DNA of 64,000 nucleotides from Acidisarcina polymorpha (GTDB lineage Bacteria; Acidobacteriota; Terriglobia; Terriglobales; Acidobacteriaceae). The DNA lies in NCBI RefSeq assembly GCF_003330725.1, contig NZ_CP030840.1:6504116-6568115 (forward strand). The letters run 5' to 3'. Positions 55,825 to 64,000 of this stretch are shown in pieces; within the stretch, counting starts at the first letter, position 1; the number at the start of each line of letters is the position of its first letter. The notes below the pieces were generated by a model. That model ran no database searches. It was given only the letters and a program-made list of their open reading frames with translations, and was not told the origin of the DNA. A program made the translations under genes and the position numbers.

Positions 55825-55910
55825 GTCTGTATCTCCCTTGAACTATCAACTTCGTTTCGTTCGTTGCGATGCAATGCCGGGTCTGACGTAGCACCGGCGC
55901 TGAATATGCC

Positions 55911-57167
55911 CTAGTGGGCCTGCCATTCAATCTTCGAGATATCGATACCTTCCTTAACCATCTCGTACAAGGGCGAAAGCTCGCGGAGTTTCTGCACGAT
56001 ATCGATCAGCTTGTCAGCCACGTAATCGACCTCGGCCTCATTGTTAAAACGTCCCAGGCCGAATCGGATCGAGCTATGCGCGACATCGTCGCCCAGACCA
56101 AGGGCCTTCAACACATACGATGGCTCAAGCGTCGCTGAGGTGCAAGCTGATCCGCTCGAAACCGCAATCTCGTTGATGCCCATCAGCAGCGACTCGCCTT
56201 CGACATAGACGAAGCTCATATTCAGGTTGCCGGGCAGCCGATGCTCCATCGATCCGTTTACATGCACATAGTCGAGAGCGCCTTCGAGCTTCGCTTTCAG
56301 CTTCTCGCGCAGCCGAATAAGGCGAGCCGCTTCGCTCTCCATCTCTTCGCGGGCGATCTCGCAGGCAGCGCCCAGGCCGACAATCCCAGGAACATTCAAG
56401 GTGCCGGACCGCATGCCGCGTTCGTGGCCGCCCCCATCGAGTTGGGCGGAGATCTGAACGCGGGGATTTCTGCGGCGAACATAGAGCGCGCCGACGCCCT
56501 TCGGTCCATAGAGCTTGTGAGCGGTAAGCGACAGGACATCGATATTCATCGCGTTTACATCCACCGGAATCTTCCCGACCGCTTGCACAGCGTCGGTATG
56601 GAAGATCACGTTGCGCTCGTGACAGAGCTTGCCGATCTCGGCGACTGGCTGCACTACGCCGATTTCGTTATTGGCGAACATGATCGAGACCAGAATGGTC
56701 TTGTCGTCCATTGCCCGCTTCAGGTCGTCGAGGTCGATGAGCCCATCGGCCTTCACCGGAAGATAGGTGACACGATAGCCGTACTTTTCCAGGCGCTTGC
56801 AGGTGTCGAGCACCGCCTTGTGCTCGGTCACCTGGGTGATGATGTGGTTGCCGCGCTCTTTGTACATCTCGGCGATTCCCTTGATCGCCAGATTGTTGCT
56901 TTCGGTCGCGCCCGAGGTAAAGATAATTTCCTTGGCGGTGGCGCCGATCAGCCGGGCAATCTGCTCCCTCGCGGTTTCGACACCCTGCTCTGCTTCCCAG
57001 CCAAAGGAGTGATTGCGGCTCGCCGCATTTCCGAACTTCGAGGTGAAGTAAGGCAGCATTGCCTCAAGCACCCTCGGATCCAGCTGGCTGGTTGCGTGAT
57101 TGTCCATGTAAATCGGTAGCTGTACGCCTGCCGGCACCGCTACGCTTCCGTTATCCGTATTGCTCAT
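55911..57167 (-). CDS. iscS: Cysteine desulfurase IscS
   Basis: This PLP enzyme takes sulfur from cysteine to IscU, thiolation and other acceptors. The 418-residue protein has [18 protein letters not shown] near the N-terminus and the PLP lysine in [17 protein letters not shown]. The persulfide loop [21 protein letters not shown] is near residue 330. I used ATG 57167 (GGAG nine bases ahead) rather than a TTG at 57185. It follows iscR by about 33 bases. Confidence 0.97.
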   Translation of the reverse strand: MSNTDNGSVAVPAGVQLPIYMDNHATSQLDPRVLEAMLPYFTSKFGNAASRNHSFGWEAEQGVETAREQIARLIGATAKEIIFTSGATESNNLAIKGIAEMYKERGNHIITQVTEHKAVLDTCKRLEKYGYRVTYLPVKADGLIDLDDLKRAMDDKTILVSIMFANNEIGVVQPVAEIGKLCHERNVIFHTDAVQAVGKIPVDVNAMNIDVLSLTAHKLYGPKGVGALYVRRRNPRVQISAQLDGGGHERGMRSGTLNVPGIVGLGAACEIAREEMESEAARLIRLREKLKAKLEGALDYVHVNGSMEHRLPGNLNMSFVYVEGESLLMGINEIAVSSGSACTSATLEPSYVLKALGLGDDVAHSSIRFGLGRFNNEAEVDYVADKLIDIVQKLRELSPLYEMVKEGIDISKIEWQAH

Positions 57168-57200
57168 TTGCCCAGTCTCCTGCAACGTGCTTGGCTCAAT

Positions 57201-57656
57201 CTAATGAATCATTACCAGGTCGGACGCACCTTGATGCCGCCGGTTGGCCGTATTCGCATCCACCAAATCTGAAATCCTGATGCTCTTTAACAATTCCGAG
57301 ATGCTGTCGTTCACTCGACGCAATGGTTCTTTGATTGTGCAGATGTCGTTTAAGTCGCACGAACCACTGATCGTGATACATGAAGTGATAAATAGCGGTC
57401 CATCGATTGCGTGTATGACCTCAAATGCCGTAATCTCCCGCGGGTCCCTCGAGAGCGCATACCCGCCATTCATCCCGGCATGCGACCGCAACAAGCCAAC
57501 CTTGGTGAGGCGTTGCAGGATCTTGGCCAGAAGTTGGAGCGGGATATGGTATGCCTCCGCGATGTCCTTGGCGCTTTGAGACGCAGATTCTGGATGCTCG
57601 GCGAGAAACTTTACAGCCAGCAGTCCGTAATCCGCTTTTTTGGTCAGTCTGAGCAT
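57201..57656 (-). CDS. iscR: Rrf2-family regulator IscR
   Basis: This Fe-S-sensing repressor of the isc operon has 151 residues. The winged-helix part begins MLRLTKKADYGLLAVKFLAEH, and LQLLAKILQRLTKVGLLRSHAGMNGGYAL carries the recognition helix. The cluster cysteines are in FITSCITISGSCDLNDICT. Their spacing (CX6CX5C) differs by one from the E. coli CX5CX5C; this could still bind [2Fe-2S]. The gene heads the isc operon with a likely promoter at 57697-57726. Confidence 0.94.
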   Translation of the reverse strand: MLRLTKKADYGLLAVKFLAEHPESASQSAKDIAEAYHIPLQLLAKILQRLTKVGLLRSHAGMNGGYALSRDPREITAFEVIHAIDGPLFITSCITISGSCDLNDICTIKEPLRRVNDSISELLKSIRISDLVDANTANRRHQGASDLVMIH

Positions 57657-57696
57657 GGCGCATTCTCTTCCGAGATGGGAAAATCGCAGTAGACTA

Positions 57697-57726
57697 AGTA
57701 TACGACCACATTTGTCCGATTTACAA
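57697..57726 (-). promoter_or_regulatory. Likely isc operon promoter
   Basis: On the minus strand TTGTAA (57726-57721) lies 18 bases from TATACT (57702-57697), about 40 bases before iscR. The sequence around and after the -10 (TTAGTCTACT) is reminiscent of half of the Rrf2/IscR type-1 site, which would fit autoregulation. Not verified. Confidence 0.55.
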
Positions 57727-57857
57727 GTTTCCAGTTTTTCTTTTTTGGAGTTCGCCTCCGTCCAGGATTAAAATCTTGGTGTTTGCCTTACCCCCATCGA
57801 AAAGTTGTTCCACTTCTAGCCCGGTCTGGGTAGAATCTGACCGGAAATCCCGGTTCC

Positions 57858-57885
57858 GGTGAAAAAACCCTGGTGAAAAAACCCT
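57858..57885 (+). repeat. Perfect tandem duplication abutting a small gene start
   Basis: GGTGAAAAAACCCT occurs twice back to back (57858-57871 and 57872-57885), one base before the ATG of the microprotein at 57887. No ribosome site is left in between, so the copies may contribute to translation initiation or be a recent slip-strand expansion. Confidence 0.8.
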
Positions 57886-57886
57886 G

Positions 57887-58042
57887 ATGAACACAGCGTG
57901 TACCCACCCCAGAGTGCGCATTGTCTCCCGCGACGAAGACGCCGAATACGTCGAGTGCGAGGAATGCAGAGAAGTTTTCGAGTCAGGCGAGTTTCGCGAC
58001 ATGGAGATTGAGAGCAAGCAGGATGACCCGGCCGACGAGTAG
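57887..58042 (+). CDS. Putative Cys-rich microprotein
   Basis: A 51-codon frame starts at ATG 57887 and stops with TAG at 58042. It has an N-terminal Cys and His (ACTHPRVR), a CEEC pair near residues 24-27 and a strongly acidic tail (SKQDDPADE). These cysteines plus the His could bind a metal like a minimal zinc finger. I do not recognise the family. Base use is coding-like, but evidence is composition only. It lies between iscR and the convergent phosphatidyltransferase gene. Confidence 0.55.
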   Translation: MNTACTHPRVRIVSRDEDAEYVECEECREVFESGEFRDMEIESKQDDPADE

Positions 58043-58049
58043 CTCTCGG

Positions 58050-58625
58050 CTATTTAGATTTTCCTCCCGGGACATCATCTGACACACTCAGCTTCATCCC
58101 TACCCTCCACGCATAGTGAAAGCCGGAGATGATGGTGAGCGCCATGGTCGTTTCGAGCGATGCGTTCCTGACCGCCAGCAGATACCCAGGGGCAAAGAAC
58201 TGGCTGATTAGGACCGTTACCAGTGCAACAATCTGCGCCAGCGTATTTGCCTTGCCGTAGAGACTGGGCCGGAAATCACGCATCCCGATACTGACATATA
58301 AGATCGCCGACACCACCAGGATGCCCAGATCCCGGCCGAAGACCAGCACCGTAACCCGCCGGCTAATCAACCCTTCATGGTTCAGCACCAGAAAAACCGT
58401 ACTCAACAGCAATTTGTCGGCGACCGGATCCAGATACTGGCCGAGCACTGTTTGCTGATGCAACAGGCGCGCCAGTAATCCATCTAGCCCATCGGTAACG
58501 CCAGCCACAAAAAAAAGCACAGCAGCCGTACGGAAATGCCCATCCAGGATGGCGAGCACCAGAAATGGGACCATGCACAGGCGCAGGAACGTCAGTTGAT
58601 TCGGCGCAGCACGAAGATCGTTCAT
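58050..58625 (-). CDS. CDP-alcohol phosphatidyltransferase family protein
   Basis: This is a 191-residue membrane enzyme of the CDP-alcohol phosphotransferase superfamily. The signature DGLDGLLARLLHQ then GQYLDPVADKLL is intact (DG-x2-AR-x8-G-x3-D-x3-D) near residues 44-70. Residues around it and the N-terminus (APNQLTFLRLCMVPFLVL) fit PgsA-type glycerol-3-phosphate phosphatidyltransferase. Cardiolipin synthase-like members share the motif, so no symbol is given. It has about five or six membrane helices. Confidence 0.85.
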   Translation of the reverse strand: MNDLRAAPNQLTFLRLCMVPFLVLAILDGHFRTAAVLFFVAGVTDGLDGLLARLLHQQTVLGQYLDPVADKLLLSTVFLVLNHEGLISRRVTVLVFGRDLGILVVSAILYVSIGMRDFRPSLYGKANTLAQIVALVTVLISQFFAPGYLLAVRNASLETTMALTIISGFHYAWRVGMKLSVSDDVPGGKSK

Positions 58626-59424
58626 ACCTGCAAGTACGCCGAAAGAACGCCGTTCATTTCAAAAAAGCTCAAAGCGCACCCAATCTGGCCAGCCAGTCTG
58701 GCTCTAATTTGTCAGGATGACCATGCGAGTGGTCCATCGCTTCGGTGCCCACGGCGATCAGGTTACCGTAAGCGGCCATCCTGGACCTCTGGTTCCTATC
58801 TTATAAGTAATCATTTGCGTAGGTAATCCTTGCGTTCTCAGCGCCGGATCGCGAGTTCGAGTCATTGAGGCAGGCCCGCGGCCGGAGGCAGGCTCAAGGC
58901 CCGCGCCTTGACCCGCCCGGCCGCCTGATATATACCAAGGGAATGAGTTCAGCTCACGGAATCTCCAATGTTCCAGGCGCCCGCATGGCTGCTGCGCCGC
59001 TGAGCCCCCGGCGATGTCGCCTCTGAGGTCGCCTTTCCCCCGCTGAAGATCCCAACGATTTTCCCATCTACATAGACTCCTGTTTCCTTGCTCCGCATGA
59101 GGTCAAGTTCTCTGAGCGGAATGTGCTATGCACAGCGGAGTTGCGTCCTGGCTCCACGCCAACCATAGCGTAGTCATCGGAACGCAGCGTCCCTTTGCTG
59201 GCCCTTGCTCGAAGACTAAGCAGCGATATCTCTCAGCTTGAGTAGGCCGGCTTAAATGGGCCGGCTTGAATGGGAATGATCGGTCAACAAGAGTCGTTTG
59301 CGGTCGCGGGTCCGCGTTGGGAATACTTCAACGAGTCAACGCCATCGACTGGCAACGTACGAAATCGTGGCTCCTGAAACTGAAGCTCCTCCTATCTCCA
59401 GCACTACGTGCAAGGACAATATAG
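58626..59424. other. Gene-free stretch ahead of the TonB-dependent receptor gene
   Basis: About 800 bases without a convincing gene. A perfect small hairpin CAAGGC-ccgc-GCCTTG lies at 58895-58910 beside a GAGGCAGGC direct repeat (58867-58875 and 58885-58893). A 49-codon minus-strand frame (59098-58949) reads in part ETGVYVDGKIVGIF but has no recognisable relation. The stretch near 59245 carries a tandem duplication. It may hold the receptor promoter and a long leader or decayed sequence. Confidence 0.5.
59245..59272 (+). repeat. Tandem 14-bp duplication upstream of the receptor gene
   Basis: GGCCGGCTTAAATG and GGCCGGCTTGAATG stand directly next to each other (one base differs), about 150 bases before the receptor start. 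This could be a pair of operator half-sites or a slippage product. Confidence 0.7.
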
Positions 59425-62400
59425 ATGAACCCCGTTAGAAGCAAACTGTTTCCGTTCGCGCTGTTCCTGATGCTTATAGCTCCATTGTCCCTCTCGCAGA
59501 CGATCACCAGCGGTACCGTCGTTGGCGCGGTTACCGACGCGAATGGCGCGGTAGTTCCATCGGCTGTCGTAACTATTAAGCAGGGTGAGACCGAGGCCGT
59601 CCGCACCGCTACCACGAACGAAGCCGGGCAGTACCGCTTTCCATTTTTGAAGCCGGGCGAGTACACCATCTCGGCCCAGGCAACCGGCCTGAGCACCGCT
59701 GCCACTCGCATTAATCTGCTCGTAGGAGAAGAGCAGTCGGTGAATCTCACCCTCGCGGTCCAGTCAGTGCAGGAGTCGGTCATGGTGAGCGGCAGCGTGG
59801 ATCTGCTTCAGACCGAGAATGCCAACCAGGCCACGACCTTCAGCTTGAAGGAAGTAACGAACATGCCGATCAACGGCGGTGATATCACCAACATCGCCTT
59901 CTCGACGCCCGGACTTCGGCTCAATGTCGGTGGCGGCAACACCAACTTCAACGTCAATGGACTTCCGTTTAGCGCAGCCCTCTATACCGTGAACGGCGCC
60001 GATATCAATGAGCCCTACAACTTGAACAATAAGTCGGGTGCCAGCAACAACACACTCGGCGCCAATGACATTCAAGAAGCAGGTGTTATCGTAAATGCCT
60101 TCAGTGCGCAATATGGCAGGATGGCCGGAGCCCAGGTCAACTACATCACTAAGTCGGGGACCAACAAGTTTCATGGCAACCTGGCGGAGAACTACAACGA
60201 CGCGATACTCAATGCCAACGACTACTTCAAGAACCTGACGGGTACGCCGCGCGGTAGAGCGGTCGCAAACCAGTACGCGGCATCGATCGGCGGCCCCATT
60301 CTCAAAGACAAACTGGCCTTCTTTGCCAACGTCGAAGGGCTGCGCTATGCCTTACCTTCTACGGGTGTGGTCTCCCTGCCATCCCCGCAGCTGCAGCAAT
60401 ACACCCTGGCGCATATTCCAACAGGCTCTCAGACTCTCTATCAGGAACTTTTTTCCCTCTACAATTCCTCGCCGGGAATTTCGCGGGCGGTTCCTGTCAC
60501 CAACGGCAGCGGGCCGCTGCAGGATGGAAATGGAAATCTGGGCTGCGGCAAACAGAAATTTGCAGGCACATACGTAAACGGCTCCAGTGGACCGCGCTTC
60601 GGCATTGATGTTCCGTGCGCGGTGGCCTTCGGGACAAACGCCTCGAGCTTGAATACTGAATCCTATGTTTCAGGTCGCGTCGACTACAACATCAACGACA
60701 AGCAAAAGATCTACTTCCGTGTCAGCCGCGACTGGGGGCTTCAATCCAGCAGTACAAGTCCGGTGAGCCCTTTGTTCAATGGGCAAAGCAATCAGCCGTG
60801 GACGATCCCGCAAGTCAATTACACCTACGCGATTACTCCGAATTTAGTGAATAACTTCATCGCCAGCGGAAATTGGTACTCTGCTATCTTCGGGCCGCCC
60901 AACTTTGCTAAGGCAGAGGCCGCGTTCCCCGCTAACTTCGTATTTGACGACGGAGGCGCAAATGGAAGCGCGAGCAACTCCACCGGCACCGGCTTCGCAA
61001 ACGTCGATGCGGTCTTTCCGTATGGGCGGCGCGGCCAGCAATTGCAATTGATCGACGATCTATCCTGGAGTCACGGCAAACACACAATCCAGGCCGGGAT
61101 CAACAATCGCAACAACCGTATATCCGACTCCTCCATCGGTCAGAACTCCGTCATCGGCGCCTTCACCTTCAACGACCTGACCGACTTCGCCACCGGAACC
61201 GTCAACAGTACGAATACCGGAAGCGCGTTCACCCAGTCGTTCCCACTCCTGGCCGTCGCCCACACCCGCCTCAACTCGCTTGGCTTCTATGTGCAGGATG
61301 AATGGAGCGTCACGAAGAACCTCAACCTGACCTACGGCGTTCGCTTTGAACTACAAGGCAATCCGTCTTGCAAAGAGAATTGCTACTCCCGCTTGAATAC
61401 CGAATTCCTTGCGCCCGGGTACGAAGCCGGAGCCGATGTCCCCTATAACTCCACCATTCGGACCGGGTTGAACAAAGCCTTCCCCGATCTTGAGGGAGTG
61501 GTCACCGAACCGCGTCTTGGCATCGCTTACTCCCCGCGCGGCGATGGTCAGACCGTGATCCGCGGCGGTATCGGCCTCTTCGCCAATATCTTCCCAGGTA
61601 GCATCGCGGCGAGCGTCTTCGGAAACGCGCCCAACAAATTTAGCCCGACCGTCAACTACGGCGAGGTTGCTCTAGCTGGCGACGCCAACAGCTCTCAAGC
61701 TTCTGCCGTCGCGTCCGACCAGGTATTTCAGAATGGATTTGCTCAAGGGGACACGCTAAGCCAGCTGCAAGCGTCGGTAGCCCCGGTCAAGTTCGCGACG
61801 CCGACGTTTTATGTCTCTCCCAATCACTACGCAACCATCAAAGTCCTGGAGTGGAGCCTCGAGCTCGAGCAGCCCTTGACCAAGCGGGATGTATTTGTGC
61901 TCTCCTATGCAGGCAATCACGGCTTCGATGAGCCGCTCACCAATGCCGACGCCAATGCTTACATCGGCACAGCCAGCCGCTACCCGAACGGATTCGGCCG
62001 ACTTCCCTTCTCCATTCCAGATCCACGATTCTCGACCGTGAGCCAGGTAGTCACCTCAGGATTCTCCAATTACAACGGCCTCACCGCGACGGTGCGACAT
62101 GCCTTCAGCCTGGGCTTTCAGGGGCACGCGAGCTATACCTGGAGTCATGCCCTGCAACTGGGGCCGCCGATTCCGAGCACTGGCACCACGACCTTTACGG
62201 TCTACAACCCTTATGACTTGAATAGCGAGTATGGGGCCGCCAACATCGACACCAGGCATAACCTCACTGGCGACCTTCTTTGGACCTCTCCCAGGCAAAA
62301 TAATCGCCTGTTGCAAGGTGCGCTTGGCGGATGGTCTGTGGGCGGAAAGCTGTACCTTTATAGCGGTCGTCCTTTCTCCGTCACCAACAGCCAGATTCCA

Positions 62401-62853
62401 GGACTGCTCTCTCCTACCTTCGGCGGGGCAGTTCAAGCCGACCTCCTCAATGCAAGGCTCGTCGGAACCCATTGCTCCAAGGCGGCAGTGTCAACACCCT
62501 GCTTCGCGTCCACGGAGTTTGCCGCAACCACAGCCTCGGGGACGAACCCGGTGCAACAAACCGACTTCGGCAATACCCACCCCAACAGCTTCCGCGGGCC
62601 AGGATTCTTCAGCGTGGCTAGTCAGCTCACCAAGAGAATCCCCGTGACCGAACAAGCAGGCTTCGACATCGGAGTGAGTGCCTACAACCTCTTTAACCAT
62701 CCAAATTTTGCCGTGCCCAATGGGGACGTCACCTCGGGTTCCTTCGGACAGATCACCAGCACGGTAAGCTCTCCCACAAGTATCTACGGCACCGGACAAG
62801 GCGCTATCGTCTCTGGCCGAGTTCTGGTGCTGGTAGGTAAGTTCAGCTTTTAG
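59425..62853 (+). CDS. TonB-dependent receptor-like outer-membrane protein with carboxypeptidase-regulatory-like domain
   Basis: The 1142-residue protein has a signal peptide (LFLMLIAPLSLS ending SQT). A carboxypeptidase D regulatory-like beta domain (residues 30-115; GTVVGAVTDANGAVVPSAVV) follows, then a plug-like domain and a very large C-terminal barrel ending in Phe (VLVGKFSF). This architecture, often called Oar-like, is expanded in acidobacteria and probably takes up complex carbohydrates or peptides. A ribosome site AAGGA lies eight bases before the ATG. The substrate is unknown. It is followed by an S9 peptidase gene. Confidence 0.88.
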   Translation: MNPVRSKLFPFALFLMLIAPLSLSQTITSGTVVGAVTDANGAVVPSAVVTIKQGETEAVRTATTNEAGQYRFPFLKPGEYTISAQATGLSTAATRINLLVGEEQSVNLTLAVQSVQESVMVSGSVDLLQTENANQATTFSLKEVTNMPINGGDITNIAFSTPGLRLNVGGGNTNFNVNGLPFSAALYTVNGADINEPYNLNNKSGASNNTLGANDIQEAGVIVNAFSAQYGRMAGAQVNYITKSGTNKFHGNLAENYNDAILNANDYFKNLTGTPRGRAVANQYAASIGGPILKDKLAFFANVEGLRYALPSTGVVSLPSPQLQQYTLAHIPTGSQTLYQELFSLYNSSPGISRAVPVTNGSGPLQDGNGNLGCGKQKFAGTYVNGSSGPRFGIDVPCAVAFGTNASSLNTESYVSGRVDYNINDKQKIYFRVSRDWGLQSSSTSPVSPLFNGQSNQPWTIPQVNYTYAITPNLVNNFIASGNWYSAIFGPPNFAKAEAAFPANFVFDDGGANGSASNSTGTGFANVDAVFPYGRRGQQLQLIDDLSWSHGKHTIQAGINNRNNRISDSSIGQNSVIGAFTFNDLTDFATGTVNSTNTGSAFTQSFPLLAVAHTRLNSLGFYVQDEWSVTKNLNLTYGVRFELQGNPSCKENCYSRLNTEFLAPGYEAGADVPYNSTIRTGLNKAFPDLEGVVTEPRLGIAYSPRGDGQTVIRGGIGLFANIFPGSIAASVFGNAPNKFSPTVNYGEVALAGDANSSQASAVASDQVFQNGFAQGDTLSQLQASVAPVKFATPTFYVSPNHYATIKVLEWSLELEQPLTKRDVFVLSYAGNHGFDEPLTNADANAYIGTASRYPNGFGRLPFSIPDPRFSTVSQVVTSGFSNYNGLTATVRHAFSLGFQGHASYTWSHALQLGPPIPSTGTTTFTVYNPYDLNSEYGAANIDTRHNLTGDLLWTSPRQNNRLLQGALGGWSVGGKLYLYSGRPFSVTNSQIPGLLSPTFGGAVQADLLNARLVGTHCSKAAVSTPCFASTEFAATTASGTNPVQQTDFGNTHPNSFRGPGFFSVASQLTKRIPVTEQAGFDIGVSAYNLFNHPNFAVPNGDVTSGSFGQITSTVSSPTSIYGTGQGAIVSGRVLVLVGKFSF

Positions 62854-62946
62854 ATCCCGCAAATGTCCGGCCTGAGCGTGCGAACTTTGCCTCGCACACT
62901 CTGCGGGTCTGACCTTTGATTGGCAACGAATGGAGAAAACCTGCTC

Positions 62947-64000
62947 ATGAAAAGCCTGTCATATCTTGTTCTGGGACTGTTGGTAACACCGCTCTTCGGC
63001 CAGCCGCGGCCGATCACCTTGCAGGATCTTGTATCCACGGGGGCGGCTGGTAGGCGTGCCGGTGTACTCGCACCCGATGGCAAGCATTTCGCAGTGATCC
63101 AGCAGGGACAACTCGCTCTCCTGCCAGTCGACGGAGGCGCAGCCGTCCCGCTCACCGATACGGCTGGCGCGAAATCGGAGGTTAGCTGGTCCCGAGACAG
63201 TCGGAAGTTGGCCTTTGTCAGCGGAGGGGACATATGGGTCGTTTCAGCCTCCGGAGGTCAAGCCCGGGAGCTGACCAGCGGCCCGGTCGGACCCGGAGAT
63301 CCGCGAGGCGCGACTGACCATTTTCCCATGTGGAATCCAAACGGTCACTGGATCCTCTTCCAGTCCGGTCGCCGCGGATGGAACGAGTTATATGTCGTGA
63401 GCGACGATGGCAAGACCAGGAGTTACATCGCTTCGACAGAAATCTATTCCGGGCGGGACCAGATAGGAAACTCCAGCCCCGACCACGGAGACGCGGTATC
63501 CTCCGATCGTTTCGACCCGAACCCCGCATGGTCGCCGGATGGTAAGTCCATCTCCTATACCGAGCGGTCGCGCGCCTTCTTCTCCGGCAAGCTGAAATTA
63601 ATCGGATTTAACTCCGCCACAGGAACCACTGACGGATCAGCCAGGGATCTTTACATCGCGAAAAATGACCGCGGCGGGGCGTGGGCTGTAAACACCGTGG
63701 CCTGGTCGCCTGACAGCACGACGCTCGCGGTGGTATTGCAGGAGACTGGCTGGGACAAGATCTTTCTCATCTCCGCCGCCGGCCTTGATCAGCCAAAACA
63801 GCTCACAACCGGTGAATCTGAGGACGAAAATCCCGTCTATTCCCCAGACGGTTCGATGATCGCCTTTGTCTCCAATCGCGATCTTCCCGAGGAGCGCCAC
63901 ATCTGGATCGTGCCGGTCAAAGGAGGCGCCCCGCGAAGATTGACGCATGAACCCGGCATTGAAGGTACGCCGCAGTGGTCCCCCGACAGCAAGACGCTTT
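62947..64000 (+). CDS. S9-family (prolyl oligopeptidase-type) peptidase, N-terminal part, cut by window edge
   Basis: The frame is open from ATG 62947 to the end of the window (about 351 codons), so only the N-terminal part is visible. A signal peptide (SLSYLVLGLLVTPLFGQ) is followed by several WD40-like PD40 beta-propeller repeats: VSWSRDSRKLAFVSGG, AWSPDGKSISYT, AWSPDSTTLAVV, YSPDGSMIAFVSNRD and QWSPDSKTL. This layout is that of secreted dipeptidyl-peptidase IV/acylaminoacyl peptidases. The hydrolase domain is not visible. It lies 93 bases after the TonB-dependent receptor gene. Confidence 0.8.
   Translation, partial: MKSLSYLVLGLLVTPLFGQPRPITLQDLVSTGAAGRRAGVLAPDGKHFAVIQQGQLALLPVDGGAAVPLTDTAGAKSEVSWSRDSRKLAFVSGGDIWVVSASGGQARELTSGPVGPGDPRGATDHFPMWNPNGHWILFQSGRRGWNELYVVSDDGKTRSYIASTEIYSGRDQIGNSSPDHGDAVSSDRFDPNPAWSPDGKSISYTERSRAFFSGKLKLIGFNSATGTTDGSARDLYIAKNDRGGAWAVNTVAWSPDSTTLAVVLQETGWDKIFLISAAGLDQPKQLTTGESEDENPVYSPDGSMIAFVSNRDLPEERHIWIVPVKGGAPRRLTHEPGIEGTPQWSPDSKTL

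Noticed and set aside
58840-58880. tRNA T-arm-like GTTCGAGTC
   Set aside because: No matching stem or acceptor or anticodon arms around it.
58949-59098. 49-codon minus-strand frame
   Set aside because: No ribosome site, no recognisable relation and odd composition; described only as part of the spacer.

Overview
The window is typical chromosomal DNA of an acidobacterium, most likely a member of Acidobacteriaceae/Terriglobia. The signs are a GC-rich genome, a very large carboxypeptidase-regulatory-like TonB-dependent receptor, a BamD with a long Pro/Ala-rich tail, a Gram-negative lipid A/Kdo gene set, several secreted proteins of unknown function, and the short 'TCATCCTGAG...GAAGCGAAGGATC' intergenic repeat known to me from soil acidobacteria. 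This assignment is inferred from gene content; no rRNA or tRNA gene was found.

Layout. 1-5.7 kb: start of a threonine synthase gene (minus strand), a dicarboxylate/amino-acid symporter, a GIY-YIG nuclease gene surrounded by three copies of a short repeat, pgi, an unusual tandem-repeat spacer, and thiC. 5.8-9.6 kb: a cytochrome c maturation cluster (ccmE-ccmA-ybaK-ccmB) whose CcmE has Cys in place of the haem-binding His, then a small membrane protein and rpe. 9.7-22.1 kb: a BamD-like protein with its own terminator, then a long plus-strand run valS-nadC-birA-coaX-(unknown)-rlmD-comEC-(unknown). 22.1-27.1 kb (minus): a DUF3108 protein and an envelope operon waaA-lpxK-waaC-methyltransferase. 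27.2-31.0 kb: a secreted unknown, queD-queE for queuosine, and an ECF sigma/anti-sigma/Spy-like operon. 31-38.4 kb: an MFS phosphate-type transporter, a lipase-maturation-factor-like membrane protein, an acyltransferase, a VOC-RibH fusion, nusB, an enoyl-CoA hydratase and a putative lipoprotein. 38.6-43.9 kb: a 993-residue FAD/Fe-S oxidoreductase, a secreted unknown, an aminotransferase and a tiny membrane protein.

44-50.5 kb (minus) is one tightly overlapping histidine operon, hisI-G-D-C-B-H-F-A. It is preceded by what looks like a classical transcription attenuator: a 26-codon leader peptide with six His codons among codons 6-14, followed by a strong Rho-independent terminator just before hisI. 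I regard this as the most notable regulatory feature in the window. 50.7-58.6 kb: a His/Ala-rich small protein, yraN, and a complete minus-strand isc operon (iscR-S-U-A-hscB-hscA-fdx-iscX). Its HscB carries an N-terminal four-cysteine motif like that of eukaryotic HSC20. A Cys-containing microprotein and a CDP-alcohol phosphatidyltransferase follow. 58.6-64 kb: a roughly 800-bp gene-free stretch, the TonB-dependent receptor and the start of an S9-family peptidase that runs off the window.

Most of the window is housekeeping metabolism. The accessory-looking parts are the GIY-YIG/repeat island (1.6-2.25 kb), the thiC-pgi repeat spacer (4.0-4.16 kb) and the 58.6-59.4 kb stretch.
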